DNA of 64,000 nucleotides, taken from contig NZ_ATVI01000007.1 of assembly GCF_000420645.1 (NCBI RefSeq), positions 426,934 through 490,933 on the forward strand. Reading direction: 5' to 3'. Below are positions 8,401 to 17,575 of the stretch, in pieces. A program made the translations under genes and the position numbers. Every line of letters begins with the position of its first letter. Within the stretch, counting starts at the first letter, position 1. This DNA comes from Nevskia ramosa DSM 11499 (GTDB lineage: Bacteria; Pseudomonadota; Gammaproteobacteria; Nevskiales; Nevskiaceae). Under the pieces are notes generated by a model. The model searched no databases, had not been told where the DNA came from, and was given only the letters and a program-made list of their open reading frames with translations.

Positions 8401-9116
8401 CGGATCGTTTTCGCGACTTCGCTCTCGGCAAACACGTCGCGCCCGGTCAGTTCGCAGAACTCCGACGACACCGACATCAAGGTGCCGGCCAGGCCGATAA
8501 TCGCGTAGTACAAGCGAGCCGGATCGCCCCCGCGCACGCGCCCTTCGGCCTGGGCGCGAATGATCATGCCGATCACCTGCTCGAACGAGGCGCGCAGATG
8601 CGTTTCGATCAGCCAGTGGATGCGGCCGCTGCCCTGAGTGCTCTGCTGAACCATGATCCGGTGCAGTTGCGGCACGCGCGCGGAGAAGCGCACGAAGTTC
8701 TCGATGAACGCGTGCAGGCCGGCCACGGCATCGCCGATACCGGTGAGACCGAGCCGCTGCTCGAACTCGAGCCGGTAATGGCCGATCACGTCTTCCATGG
8801 TGCTCAGCCACAGCTGCTCTTTCGACTCGAAGTGATAGAGCAGCAGTGGATGGCTGACGCCGGCGCGCTCGGCCACCGCTCGCGTCGACGTGCCCTCGAA
8901 GCCGAAGGCACCGAAGCATTCGAGCGCAGCGTGAAGGACCTGCTCGCGCACCTCGGCGCCGCGCGGCTTCTTGGCGGTGCCTTTCGGCTTCTTCGGCACC
9001 GGCGCTGGTGCGGTAGTCAAGCGTGCAGCGTGGTTGCGCCGCTGGCCACGAGCGTTCTTGGCGACCTCGGTGGCGGGCGCTTCGACGGTGCTGCGCTTCT
9101 TTATCGGTTCGCTCAT
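8373..9116 (-). CDS. TetR/AcrR-family transcriptional regulator
   Basis: A 247-aa TetR-type regulator with a basic, disordered N-terminal extension of about 50 residues rich in Lys, Pro and Ala. The helix-turn-helix follows (GTSTRAVAERAGVSHPLLL YHFESKE region, about residues 75-105) and then a helical ligand domain. It lies 25 bp downstream of the MDR oxidoreductase gene on the same strand, so it is probably the last gene of the catabolic operon that starts at 20181, giving feedback control. Its 3' end overlaps the convergent TetR gene by 28 bp. Confidence 0.88.
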   Translation of the reverse strand: MSEPIKKRSTVEAPATEVAKNARGQRRNHAARLTTAPAPVPKKPKGTAKKPRGAEVREQVLHAALECFGAFGFEGTSTRAVAERAGVSHPLLLYHFESKEQLWLSTMEDVIGHYRLEFEQRLGLTGIGDAVAGLHAFIENFVRFSARVPQLHRIMVQQSTQGSGRIHWLIETHLRASFEQVIGMIIRAQAEGRVRGGDPARLYYAIIGLAGTLMSVSSEFCELTGRDVFAESEVAKTIRYIDDFVFL

Positions 9117-9141
9117 CGGCGAAGCCTAAGCAATTCCGGCT

Positions 9142-10146
9142 TCAGTCGATATCGATGACGATCTTGCCGAAGTGCTGGCCGGACAGCTGATAGCGGAAAG
9201 CATCCGCCAGTTTGCCCAGCGGAAACCGGGCATCGATGATCGGCTTCATGCCGCTCTTCTCGATCGCCTCGACCATGCGCAGCTGCATGGCGCGGCTGCC
9301 GACCGCGATCGGGCGGATCTGCTGCTGCTTCATCATCAGCTTGGCCAGATTGATCTCGGCCACCAGCCCACCGAGGATGCCGATGATGATCAGGCTGCCG
9401 CCGACCTTGACCGCGCTGATCGACTGATCGAGCGTCGCCGCGCCACCGACATCGATGACGTGATCGACACCGCCGCCGGACAACTGGCTGATCGCCTCGC
9501 CCCAGTTCGGATCGGCGCGGTAATCGATGGTGGCATCGGCACCGAGCTTCTTCAGCCGCTCGAGCTTGGCCGGCGATGACGAGGTGGCGTAGACCTTCGC
9601 CCCGAAGGACTTGGCGAACTGCAGTGCGAAGATCGAAACACCACCGGTGCCCTCGACCAGCACCTGATCGCCCGCCTTGATCTGGCCGACTTCGACCAGC
9701 GCCCGCCAGGCGGTCAGCGCGGCACAAGGCAAGGTCGCCGCTTCGGCGAACGAATAGCCTTTCGGAATGCGGGTCAGCTTGTCCGGATCGACCAGGCTGA
9801 ACTCAACCGCGCAGCCATCGGTGGAATCACCGCCGAGGCGGCTGGTGGTGGCCGCCGTCGGCTCGCCGTCCTGCCAGTCCGGGAAGAACAGGCTCATCAC
9901 CTGGTCGCCGACCGCCCAGCCGTTGACGCCCTCGCCTACCGCGACGATTTCACCAGCGCCATCGGAGATCGGAATCCGGCCATCCGCCGTCGGCAGCATG
10001 CCGGCCGCCACCGCGTAATCGTGGAAGTTCAGCGACAAGGCGCGCCAGCGCACCTTGAGCTTGCCCGCGGTGATCGCGGGTTCGGCTTGTTCCTCGATCG
10101 ACAGCGATTCGAGACTGGTCGGCAAACGCACCACGGCTGCTTTCAT
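9142..10146 (-). CDS. MDR-family NAD(P)-dependent alcohol dehydrogenase / quinone oxidoreductase
   Basis: A 334-aa medium-chain dehydrogenase/reductase. The N-terminal GroES-like domain has NFHDYAVAAG and the GAGEIVAVGEGV turn. The cofactor-binding domain has VLVEGTGGVSIFALQFAK (the GxGxxG-type nucleotide loop). No structural-zinc cysteine cluster is seen, which favours a zinc-free quinone-oxidoreductase-like member. ATG 10146 is chosen because AGGAG stands seven bases upstream; the adjacent TTG at 10149 is less likely. In the operon it probably oxidises or reduces an alcohol, aldehyde or enone intermediate. Exact substrate unknown. Confidence 0.88.
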   Translation of the reverse strand: MKAAVVRLPTSLESLSIEEQAEPAITAGKLKVRWRALSLNFHDYAVAAGMLPTADGRIPISDGAGEIVAVGEGVNGWAVGDQVMSLFFPDWQDGEPTAATTSRLGGDSTDGCAVEFSLVDPDKLTRIPKGYSFAEAATLPCAALTAWRALVEVGQIKAGDQVLVEGTGGVSIFALQFAKSFGAKVYATSSSPAKLERLKKLGADATIDYRADPNWGEAISQLSGGGVDHVIDVGGAATLDQSISAVKVGGSLIIIGILGGLVAEINLAKLMMKQQQIRPIAVGSRAMQLRMVEAIEKSGMKPIIDARFPLGKLADAFRYQLSGQHFGKIVIDID

Positions 10147-10181
10147 CAAATACTCCTTGGCGACAACACTTTTCCGCAGGC

Positions 10182-10592
10182 TCAGGCGGGAACCAGCTTG
10201 TTGCCGACCAGAGCGACTTCAACGGCGACGGTATCAGCGTATTCCTCGACGTCGGCAATGAAGCCATTGTCGATGCGCAGCACCATCGCGTAATGCGGCT
10301 GCGAGTACGGCAGGCCGGTGGGGCCGATGCCGTGACCCGAGGCGAGGATCACCGCGCGATTGCCGTCGACGATGATCTCCTTGAGGGTCAGCTGTGGCGG
10401 TTGCTTGAAGCTGGCCAGCGCCGGCACCAGCGCGCCCTTGACGGTATCGCGGCCGTGCATGTCGGTGGACAGCGGCGTGGTGCCGATGATCCGGTATTTC
10501 ACGTTCGGCGCCAGCAGATCGAAGGCGTCGGCGAAGGCGCCGCTGCAGAGCAGGTCGGCATATTTGCGGGCAATGCTGCGGGTTTGATCCAT
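10182..10592 (-). CDS. SnoaL-like / NTF2-fold protein
   Basis: A 136-aa NTF2-like protein of the SnoaL/ketosteroid-isomerase group. ARKYADLLCSGAFADAFDLLAPNVKYRI is the usual opening helix and strand, and the end has VLRIDNGFIADVEEYADT, where members place a pocket acid. Such proteins act as isomerases, cyclases or small hydratases on aromatic or steroid-like substrates. It starts at ATG 10592 behind GAGGAG, between the SDR and the MDR gene. A second SnoaL-like protein at 21018 lies in the rightward arm of the island. Confidence 0.8.
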   Translation of the reverse strand: MDQTRSIARKYADLLCSGAFADAFDLLAPNVKYRIIGTTPLSTDMHGRDTVKGALVPALASFKQPPQLTLKEIIVDGNRAVILASGHGIGPTGLPYSQPHYAMVLRIDNGFIADVEEYADTVAVEVALVGNKLVPA

Positions 10593-10637
10593 GGTGTTCT
10601 CCTCGTTGTTATGGAACGAATCTACCGAGCCACCGAT

Positions 10638-11453
10638 TCAGCTGGAGGCCTGTGCAAAGAAGCTTCTCGATGCCGGCACCGTTGGCTGCGTGCACAAGGT
10701 GCCGCCGTCCACCGGCAGGATGTGGCCGGTGATGAAGCGGGCCTCGTCCGAGGCCAGGAAGGCCACCGCCTGCGCCACTTCCAGCGGGCCACCGAGAAAC
10801 GGCGTGCAGGCACCGTCGACGTTGATGTCGATCAGCGGTTTGGGGATGAAGCCTGCGGTCAGCGGCGTCAGCACCAGTGCTGGCGCCACCGCGTTGCAGC
10901 GAATGCCGCGCTTGCCGTAAGCCGCAGCGACGTGCTGGGTGATGCTGTTGATCGCCGCTTTCGAGGCGCTGTAGGCCGGCAGGCTGATGTAGGCCGCGAG
11001 ACCATAGGTGGACGAGGTGTTGACGATCACGCCGCCGCCGCGCCGAAGCATGGCCGGGATCGCATGCTTGCAGCCGAGCATGGTGCCGCGCACGTTGACG
11101 GCCATCGTGCGGTCCCAGATGTCGATCTCCATCGCGGCGATGTCGGCATCCTTGGCCAGCACTTTCGGGTCTTGCAGCGCTGCGTTGTTGTGCAGGATGT
11201 CGAGACCGCCATAGCGCGTTTCCGCATGGGCGATGGCGGCCTTGATCGAATCCTCGCTGCCGATGTCGCAGACGAGCGATTCGGCAATGCCACCGGCCTC
11301 GCGGATCATCGTCGCGGTGGCTTCTGCGGTTTCCGGATTGAGGTCGGTGCAGAGCACCGATGCGCCGCGTTCGGCCATCAGCTTGGCCGTGGCCTGGCCG
11401 ATGCCGGAACCGGCGCCGGTGATCATTGCCACTTTTCCCTTGAGGCTTGACAT
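10638..11453 (-). CDS. Short-chain dehydrogenase/reductase (SDR)
   Basis: A 271-aa classical SDR. The nucleotide-binding motif TGAGSGIGQATAK is near the N-terminus, NNAALQ (NNAG-type) is central, and the catalytic YSASKAAIN (YxxxK) lies near residue 155, with the usual C-terminal GHILPVDGGT. It starts at ATG 11453, with GGAG upstream. In a Rieske/flavin-oxygenase operon the likely job is dehydrogenating a cis-dihydrodiol or secondary alcohol. Two further SDRs in the island (13115, 24244) may serve other steps. Confidence 0.92.
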   Translation of the reverse strand: MSSLKGKVAMITGAGSGIGQATAKLMAERGASVLCTDLNPETAEATATMIREAGGIAESLVCDIGSEDSIKAAIAHAETRYGGLDILHNNAALQDPKVLAKDADIAAMEIDIWDRTMAVNVRGTMLGCKHAIPAMLRRGGGVIVNTSSTYGLAAYISLPAYSASKAAINSITQHVAAAYGKRGIRCNAVAPALVLTPLTAGFIPKPLIDINVDGACTPFLGGPLEVAQAVAFLASDEARFITGHILPVDGGTLCTQPTVPASRSFFAQASS

Positions 11454-11471
11454 ACGCGACTCCGGTGCGGT

Positions 11472-11813
11472 TCAGACGGGCAGCGGTTCGCGCAGCACGC
11501 GCACCGCGATCGGCAGCTTGGCGTGGCCGACCTTCGGCTGGCCATGAATCTCGACAGCCATCGCCGCCTGGGCGAGTGCGTAAAGCAGGTGCATCAGGCG
11601 CTGCTCGGCTTCTGGCATCGCATCGAGCGGAAAACTCTCGAGGTATGCGAGGGCGGCTTCGGCGCGCGGCTGCATCGCATCGTAGAAACGCCGGATGCTG
11701 TCCATCGAAGACGCGGCACGATGCTGCATGCGGGCATCGAAACTGGGCAGCGCCCATTCGGCGGCATGCGCTTCGAGGTCGGCAAAATCGGCTGGCAGAA
11801 GAGCGTTGTTCAT
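11472..11813 (-). CDS. Small companion protein of Rieske oxygenase (copy 1)
   Basis: A 113-aa soluble protein with no domain I can name. Start ATG 11813 overlaps the stop of the upstream Rieske alpha gene by four bases (ATGA), a strong sign of translational coupling. A paralogue at 18897-19256 lies next to the second Rieske gene. Shared features are SIRRFYDAMQPRAEAALAYL, then ESFPLDAMPEAEQRLM, then QAAMAVEIHGQPK. No beta-subunit (NTF2-fold) resemblance is evident. It may stabilise or assist the alpha-only oxygenase; that role is inferred. Confidence 0.82.
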   Translation of the reverse strand: MNNALLPADFADLEAHAAEWALPSFDARMQHRAASSMDSIRRFYDAMQPRAEAALAYLESFPLDAMPEAEQRLMHLLYALAQAAMAVEIHGQPKVGHAKLPIAVRVLREPLPV

Positions 11814-13063
11814 TCGCTCATGGCCTCCTGCACAGTGGCCGACTGCGCCCATTTCTCGACGTGATGCACCGAGTGCCGCAGCAGCGCTTCGTTGTCCTGC
11901 AGGTACATCGCTTCCTTGGCGCCGGACTCCAGGCCGCGCTGCACGCGCGCGACGTTGGAAACGTCCTCCACCAGCACCTCGACCACGCGCGACAGGTAAT
12001 GCTCCTGCTGGAAACGCTCGCGCACGCTGAGCGCCTTGGGCACGTAGAAGCGCACTTCATGGCGGGTGGTGTGATAGCTGGTCGGCCAGAAATGATGGGT
12101 CCAGAAACCGCCGGGGCCGGTGTCGAGATTGAAGTTCGGGAACACGAAGTTCACATCCATCGACCAGCTCTTGGTGCGCGTCGGGTTGACCGAGGGATGA
12201 GCCAGGAAGGCATCCATGCTGCCGACCTTGCCGGCGGCGATGGTGCTGCCGGTCTGCACTTGGCTGTAGGCGAGCTGTTCGACCTTCTGGTGATCGTGCG
12301 GCCGATATTCCGGGTTGCCGTACATCGAGCAGAAGCGATGCGGACCGAAAAAGCGCGCGTCCATCAGGCGGCCGGTGCGATTGCTCGTGGACGCGAACGT
12401 GGTGCCGATGGTTTCCGGATGGATCACCGGGATGTGGTACGACTCGCTGAAGGCATCGGCGACCACTTTCCAATTACAGTTGAGCTGGGCCTCGACGACG
12501 ATCGGATTGTCGGCATTCGGATACTCCATGTTGGCCAGGAAGCTGCCGAAGTCACCGAGAAAATCCTCGAGCGAGACCGAGGGCTTGCGCTCCAGGTTGA
12601 TGAAGATCCAGCCATTCCAGACTTCGGTCGCAATCTTCGCAAGACCGGCGGTCTTGCGATCAAGGCCGACGAAGCATTTCTCGTCCGGCACGCCGCGCAA
12701 CTCGCCATCCGTACCGTAAGCCCAACCGTGGTACGGACACTTGATCAGCTGGCTGCAGCCCTGGGGCTCGCTGACCAGCAGGTTGTGGCGATGCGAGCAA
12801 ACATTATGGAAGGCCTGTACGCGGCCCTCACCGTCGCGCGTGATCAGCACCGAGGCTTCGCAGATCTCGATCTCCTTGACCATGAAGCTGTGCGGCCTGG
12901 CGATCTCTTCGACTCTTCCCATGATCAGCCAGGAGCGCCCGAACACCCGCTCTCGTTCCAGCTGGTAGAACGCCGGCGAGCGATAGGACTCAGCCGAAAC
13001 CGGACCGTTCTTGAGACCCGCGAGCTGGGTCCATTTGTTGGCGATGAAATCGTCCGCTGCCAT
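11810..13063 (-). CDS. Rieske non-heme iron aromatic ring-hydroxylating oxygenase, alpha subunit (copy 1)
   Basis: A 417-aa alpha subunit. The Rieske [2Fe-2S] ligands are CSH (in NVCSHRHN) and CPYH (in IKCPYHGWAYG), about residues 85-110. The mononuclear iron site is DAFSESYHIPVIHPE, near residues 205-220, with a later Asp in VLVEDVSNV as the probable third ligand. Length fits alpha-only three-component or two-component oxygenases. It starts at ATG 13063. It probably activates O2 to hydroxylate or demethylate an aromatic or related substrate. No ferredoxin or reductase gene is present in the window, so electrons must come from elsewhere. A paralogue lies at 17576. Confidence 0.93.
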   Translation of the reverse strand: MAADDFIANKWTQLAGLKNGPVSAESYRSPAFYQLERERVFGRSWLIMGRVEEIARPHSFMVKEIEICEASVLITRDGEGRVQAFHNVCSHRHNLLVSEPQGCSQLIKCPYHGWAYGTDGELRGVPDEKCFVGLDRKTAGLAKIATEVWNGWIFINLERKPSVSLEDFLGDFGSFLANMEYPNADNPIVVEAQLNCNWKVVADAFSESYHIPVIHPETIGTTFASTSNRTGRLMDARFFGPHRFCSMYGNPEYRPHDHQKVEQLAYSQVQTGSTIAAGKVGSMDAFLAHPSVNPTRTKSWSMDVNFVFPNFNLDTGPGGFWTHHFWPTSYHTTRHEVRFYVPKALSVRERFQQEHYLSRVVEVLVEDVSNVARVQRGLESGAKEAMYLQDNEALLRHSVHHVEKWAQSATVQEAMSE

Positions 13064-13114
13064 CGGCTGTGCTCCTGCTGTGATTGCGATCTGTCGGGTC
13101 TGAAACGCGACGGC

Positions 13115-13918
13115 TCAGGCCGCCGTATAGCCGCCGTCGACGACCATCTCCATGCCGGTGATCCACTGCGCGGCGTCGGAGGCGAGATAGCGAATTGCCA
13201 GCGCGATATCGATGGGACGGCCAAGGCCAAGCAGATGTCCGGCCTCGAAGGCGGCTTCGGCCGCGGCCTCGTCGGGCACGATGCCGAGCTTCACGAAGTC
13301 GCGTAGCGTCTTCACGCCCATCTCGGTCTTGATCAGGCCCGGGTGCACCGAGTTGACGCGGATGCCGTAGTGCAGGCGCGCGCATTCGTTGGCTGCCGCC
13401 TTGGTCATCAGCCGCACCGCGCCCTTCGATGCGCAGTAGGCGCCGAGCCCGGCAACGCCCTTGATGCCGGCGGCCGAGGACAGGTTGACGATGACGCCGC
13501 CCCTGCCTGCCGTGCCGCCCGGCCGCATCGTGCGGATGGCGTGCTTGATGCCGAGGAAGACGCTGGTGCCGTTGACCTCCATCTGCCGCCGGTAGTCGTC
13601 GACGCTCATGTCGGCAAAGAATCCGGCCAGTTCGAGGCCGGCGTTGTTGACTACGAGATCGAGGCGGCCGAAGCGCGCGATGGCCTCGGCAGTCGCCGCT
13701 TGCCAATCGGCTTCCTGGGTGACATCGAGCCGGAAGAAGCTGGCTGCAGCGCCGAACTTCGCCGCCAGCGCCTGGCCTTCGTCGACGAGCAGATCGGTGA
13801 TCAGCACGCGGGCGCCGCCGGCAATCAGCTGCTCGGCCGTTTCGGCACCGATGCCGCGTGCCGCGCCGGTGACCAGCGCGACCTTGCCGTCGACACGAAA
13901 GGGATCGGTAGTACTCAT
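13115..13918 (-). CDS. Short-chain dehydrogenase/reductase (SDR)
   Basis: A 267-aa classical SDR. TGAARGIGAETAEQL binds NAD(P), NNAGLELAGF is the structural NNAG motif, and YCASKGAVRL carries catalytic Tyr and Lys. The C-terminal WITGMEMVVDGGYTAA is typical. It is a likely dehydrogenase for a diol or alcohol made by the oxygenases on either side. It lies between the Rieske gene (51 bp downstream) and the flavin monooxygenase at 13954. NAD versus NADP preference cannot be settled reliably here, although a D-rich loop after beta-2 (ITDLLVDEG) favours NAD. Confidence 0.92.
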   Translation of the reverse strand: MSTTDPFRVDGKVALVTGAARGIGAETAEQLIAGGARVLITDLLVDEGQALAAKFGAAASFFRLDVTQEADWQAATAEAIARFGRLDLVVNNAGLELAGFFADMSVDDYRRQMEVNGTSVFLGIKHAIRTMRPGGTAGRGGVIVNLSSAAGIKGVAGLGAYCASKGAVRLMTKAAANECARLHYGIRVNSVHPGLIKTEMGVKTLRDFVKLGIVPDEAAAEAAFEAGHLLGLGRPIDIALAIRYLASDAAQWITGMEMVVDGGYTAA

Positions 13919-13953
13919 GTGTACGGTGCTCCTGACGACGTGGAGTGGATGAT

Positions 13954-15723
13954 TCAGGCCTTGCAGAGAATCTGTGCGAGCACTCGGGCAAGAACGTCCG
14001 AAGGATTTGTTTCCTTGCCGCTGGAGCGGAATCCGACATGGGTATCCGGCCGAACCAGGATCGCGCCACCGTCCTCGACCTGTTTCAGCTGCGCCCAGGT
14101 GCCGCTAGCATCGGCGTAATCGCCGCCCTCGCCGATCACATAGACATCGATGGTCACGCCGTACTTCTTCGCGGCGGCCGACGCGGCTTCCTTCCAGGCC
14201 TTGCCCCTGGCATCGGTGAGCAACACGAAGCGGCCATGGCCGGTGATGTCGTGTGTCGACACCTTGCCGCTGGCGCCTTCGAGCCAGGCATGCGGCAGGC
14301 GGTGACCAGGACGCGTGGTGACCACGTAGTTGACGCCCATCGGATCGCGCGCCGGCGCCGGCGTGCCATCGGCCACCACGGCGTTGCCGTCGTAGTGGAA
14401 GCCCATCTCGAGATCGTGCGCGCAGAACTCCATGCGCTGCGTCTGCAGCACTTCGTGCATGCGGGCGCGGGCCCAGTCGCCTTCGTAGCCTTCGGAGATC
14501 AGCATGTGGAACGCGCCGGCATTGACCTCCGGCGGCGCCCCCGGAATCAGGCCGAAGCCGGCATCGGTGACGAAGTGATTCATGAACGTGAACAGCGCCC
14601 ACTTGGTGTTGCGCGCAGCCACCGGACGACGCTCCTGCTCGTAGCTGTCGAGCAGCTTCAGCGAGGCCTCGCCCTTGACCAGAGCGGTCAGCTTCCACGC
14701 CAGGTTGTGCGCGTCCTGGATGCCGGAATTAAGTCCCAGCCCGGTGGTCGGCGGGTGGCGATGCGCCGCGTCACCGATCACCACGCAGCGGCCACCCTGA
14801 TACTTGTTGGCGAGGATCGCTTCGACGATCCAGTGGCTGACCTTGTGCACGTGAATGTCGAGGTCCGGCAGTTTCAGCAGCTCGCGGATGCGCGGCACGA
14901 TCACGCTCTCGTCGAAGTCCGGATCGCCGGGACGGAACGCGAAGTGGAACACCCATTCCTCCGAGCGCCGGTCGTAATGCGTCGGCCCCATCGCCACCAT
15001 CGCGCCGCTGCCCCAGCCGCCGCCGCCTTCCGGGTTGATGAACCAGCGGATCAGCGGCGCGTCGTCATTGATGTGCTTCGACAGGTCCGCGGTGAAATGC
15101 GTGCTGACCATGTCGATCAGGTTGGTCGGGCCTTCCAGCTCGATGCCCAGCTTCGGGCCGATGGTGCGGCCGCGATCGGCACCGACCAGGAACTGCGAGC
15201 GCACCTGGTAGGTCTCGCCACTCTTGAGATCCTTGATCAGCGAGGTCACGCCGTCGGCGTCCTGCTCGAAGCTCAGCAACTCATTGCCGAAACGCACGTC
15301 GCCTGGCGCGCCGCGTTCGGCGAAATCCTTGAGCACCGGCTCCAGGCGCAGCAGCGGCAGATTGGCAGACAGCACCGCGCTGTCCTTCGTGTAGGTGTCG
15401 TACAGCGCACCGCCACCGAAGGCGTCCATGCGGTAAATGGTCTTCTGGTCGAGCGGGCCATCGCCGCCCAGCGAGGTGAGCCAATGCACCTGGTGCATGT
15501 TCTCGAACTTGGTGCCGCGCTGGTAGATGGTGTCGGCGACGCCGTACTCGCGAAAGATCTCCATCGTCCGCTGGTTCAGGTAATGCGCCTTGGGCAGATG
15601 CGAGGTCGAATCGTGGCGCTCCACCAGCAGCGACTTCGTGCCCTGCGCCGACAGGAAGATGGACAGGCTCAGGCCGGAACCACCACCGCCGCAGATCAGG
15701 ACCGGGGTTTCGAGGGTTTGCAT
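13954..15723 (-). CDS. FAD-dependent aromatic monooxygenase, PheA/TfdB-like (copy 1)
   Basis: A 589-aa group A flavoprotein hydroxylase. The N-terminal FAD motif is GGGGSGLSLSIFL and a second FAD segment is GDAAHRHPPTTGLGLNSGIQDAHNLAWKL near residue 320. The intervening VGADRGRTIG replaces the usual DG fingerprint. The C-terminal thioredoxin-like extension (LPHAWLEG onwards) is as in phenol 2-monooxygenase and 2,4-dichlorophenol 6-monooxygenase. It starts at ATG 15723. It probably hydroxylates a phenolic intermediate to a catechol-type compound. The second copy follows upstream at 15746. Confidence 0.9.
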   Translation of the reverse strand: MQTLETPVLICGGGGSGLSLSIFLSAQGTKSLLVERHDSTSHLPKAHYLNQRTMEIFREYGVADTIYQRGTKFENMHQVHWLTSLGGDGPLDQKTIYRMDAFGGGALYDTYTKDSAVLSANLPLLRLEPVLKDFAERGAPGDVRFGNELLSFEQDADGVTSLIKDLKSGETYQVRSQFLVGADRGRTIGPKLGIELEGPTNLIDMVSTHFTADLSKHINDDAPLIRWFINPEGGGGWGSGAMVAMGPTHYDRRSEEWVFHFAFRPGDPDFDESVIVPRIRELLKLPDLDIHVHKVSHWIVEAILANKYQGGRCVVIGDAAHRHPPTTGLGLNSGIQDAHNLAWKLTALVKGEASLKLLDSYEQERRPVAARNTKWALFTFMNHFVTDAGFGLIPGAPPEVNAGAFHMLISEGYEGDWARARMHEVLQTQRMEFCAHDLEMGFHYDGNAVVADGTPAPARDPMGVNYVVTTRPGHRLPHAWLEGASGKVSTHDITGHGRFVLLTDARGKAWKEAASAAAKKYGVTIDVYVIGEGGDYADASGTWAQLKQVEDGGAILVRPDTHVGFRSSGKETNPSDVLARVLAQILCKA

Positions 15724-15745
15724 GGAGTCGCTTCCAGGTTGGAGT

Positions 15746-17554
15746 TCAGTGAGCCGGCCGCAGGATCTGCTGCAGGGCCTGTTTCAATTCGTGGTGTGGA
15801 TCGGCAACGCCCCGCCTGGCACGCCAGGCAACGATGGCATCGGGGCGCACCAGCAGCGCTCCGGTTTCGTCGACTTCGGACAGCGCCTGCCAGGCGCGAT
15901 CAGCGTCGAGCGCATCGCCATCCGCCGCGATGCGGACCGCAAGCAATGGCAGCTTCAATTCGGTGGCCAGCTGGCGCGCGGCTTCGCACCAGGCGGCGCC
16001 CCTGGCGTTGGCGATCAGCACCAGGCTGGCCTTGTCATCGAGCAGATCGTGAGTCGAGACGCGCTGGCCATCGCGCTCCAGCCAGGCATGGGGCAGACGA
16101 TGACCGGGCCGCGTGGTCGGCACATAGACCGTGCCCCAGGGATCGCGGGCCGGCGCCGGCGTGCCGTCCGGGATTCGCGCGCCCTGCTCGTAGACGTAGC
16201 CCAGTTCGACATCGTGGTCGTACATCTCGACGCGATGGGTGTTGAACACTTCGGCCGTGCGCGCACGGCGCATGCGGCCGTCCGGCGTGTCAGCGAACAG
16301 GCCGGCAATCTCGTTGTCCTCGTCCGGCTGGCCGACCGCTTCATAGACGTTGGCCGGATGGATGGCGAAGATCGAAGCGGCGCTGAGCAGATGATTCCAA
16401 TAGCTCGACAACGCCCAGGCGACGTTGAACGAGCCGATCGGCCGGCGCTCGGCTTCGTAGCTGTCGAGCAGCGCGGCACTCGCCTGCCCGCGCGTCACCA
16501 GGGCCAGCTTCCAGGCCAGGTTGTGCGCGTCCTGGATGCCTGTGTTCAGGCCCAGACCGGAAGCCGGCGGATGACGATGCGCGGCGTCGCCAGCCAGGAT
16601 CACACGGCCGTACTGGTAGCGCTCGGCAAGCACGGCTTCGATCATCCAGTGGCTGATCTTGTGAACGTCCATCTGGAGGTCCGGCAGCTTCAGCAATTCA
16701 CGGATCTGCTGGCTGACCACGGCTTCATCGAACTTCGCCGGATCATCCGGCGCGACCATGAAATGGAAGATCCATTCCTTGCTGTGCCGGCCCCACTTCG
16801 CATCGGCTCCACCGGCAGGCACCAGCGCACCGCTGGCCAACGGGCCACGCCGCGTCGGGTGAATGAAGAAATGCAGCATTACCCGATCGTCGAGCAGCAC
16901 TTTCGACAGATCAGCCGTGAAGTGCACGGTGACGTTCTTCGCCAGGCCCGATGGCCCGACCATCTTGTTGCCGAGCGCCTTGCCGATCGTGCGGCCGCCA
17001 TCGGCAGCGATCAGGTACTGGGCTCGCACGGTCGATTCCTCGCCGCTGGCGACATCACGGATCGTCGCCGTCACGCCATCGGCATCCTGGCTGAAGCCGA
17101 GCAACTCGGTGCCGAAGCGCAGACGGCCCGGCGCGCGGGCATCGGCATGGCGACGGAAGATCGGCTCCGAACGGATCAGCGGCAGATTGGCGCTGCGGCA
17201 AGCGCTGTCGCGCTCGTAGCTCGCCCGCTGCGAATCGCCGCTACCGCCGATGCCATCCATCTCGTGGATCACCTTGCGATCGTGCGGGCCATCGCCGCCC
17301 AGAGTGGTCAGCCACATCGCTCGGCTCATGTTCTCCGGCGGCGTGCCCATCGCATAGATGTCATCGGCCACGCCGTGCTGGCGCAGGATCTCCATCGTTC
17401 GCTGATTGAGGTAATGCGCCTTCGGCAGGTTTGCCAGTCTTGTACTGCGCTCGACGCAAAGAAAATCGACGCCGAGATCAGCGAGGAAGATCGACAGGTT
17501 CAGGCCGCAGCCGCCGGCTCCGACGATCAGTACATTGACCGCGATGGTGTCCAT
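15746..17554 (-). CDS. FAD-dependent aromatic monooxygenase, PheA/TfdB-like (copy 2)
   Basis: A 602-aa paralogue of the 13954-15723 hydroxylase. VLIVGAGGCGLNLSIFLADL binds the ADP part of FAD, AADGGRTIGKALG is the DG-type motif, and GDAAHRHPPASGLGLNTGIQ is the second FAD motif. The C-terminal extension begins near LPHAWLERDG. It starts at ATG 17554 and lies 22 bp upstream of copy 1. The two enzymes share the PKAHYLNQRTMEI segment. Having two suggests either successive hydroxylations or two related substrates. Confidence 0.9.
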   Translation of the reverse strand: MDTIAVNVLIVGAGGCGLNLSIFLADLGVDFLCVERSTRLANLPKAHYLNQRTMEILRQHGVADDIYAMGTPPENMSRAMWLTTLGGDGPHDRKVIHEMDGIGGSGDSQRASYERDSACRSANLPLIRSEPIFRRHADARAPGRLRFGTELLGFSQDADGVTATIRDVASGEESTVRAQYLIAADGGRTIGKALGNKMVGPSGLAKNVTVHFTADLSKVLLDDRVMLHFFIHPTRRGPLASGALVPAGGADAKWGRHSKEWIFHFMVAPDDPAKFDEAVVSQQIRELLKLPDLQMDVHKISHWMIEAVLAERYQYGRVILAGDAAHRHPPASGLGLNTGIQDAHNLAWKLALVTRGQASAALLDSYEAERRPIGSFNVAWALSSYWNHLLSAASIFAIHPANVYEAVGQPDEDNEIAGLFADTPDGRMRRARTAEVFNTHRVEMYDHDVELGYVYEQGARIPDGTPAPARDPWGTVYVPTTRPGHRLPHAWLERDGQRVSTHDLLDDKASLVLIANARGAAWCEAARQLATELKLPLLAVRIAADGDALDADRAWQALSEVDETGALLVRPDAIVAWRARRGVADPHHELKQALQQILRPAH

Positions 17555-17575
17555 GAAAATTGCGCTCGTGATCGA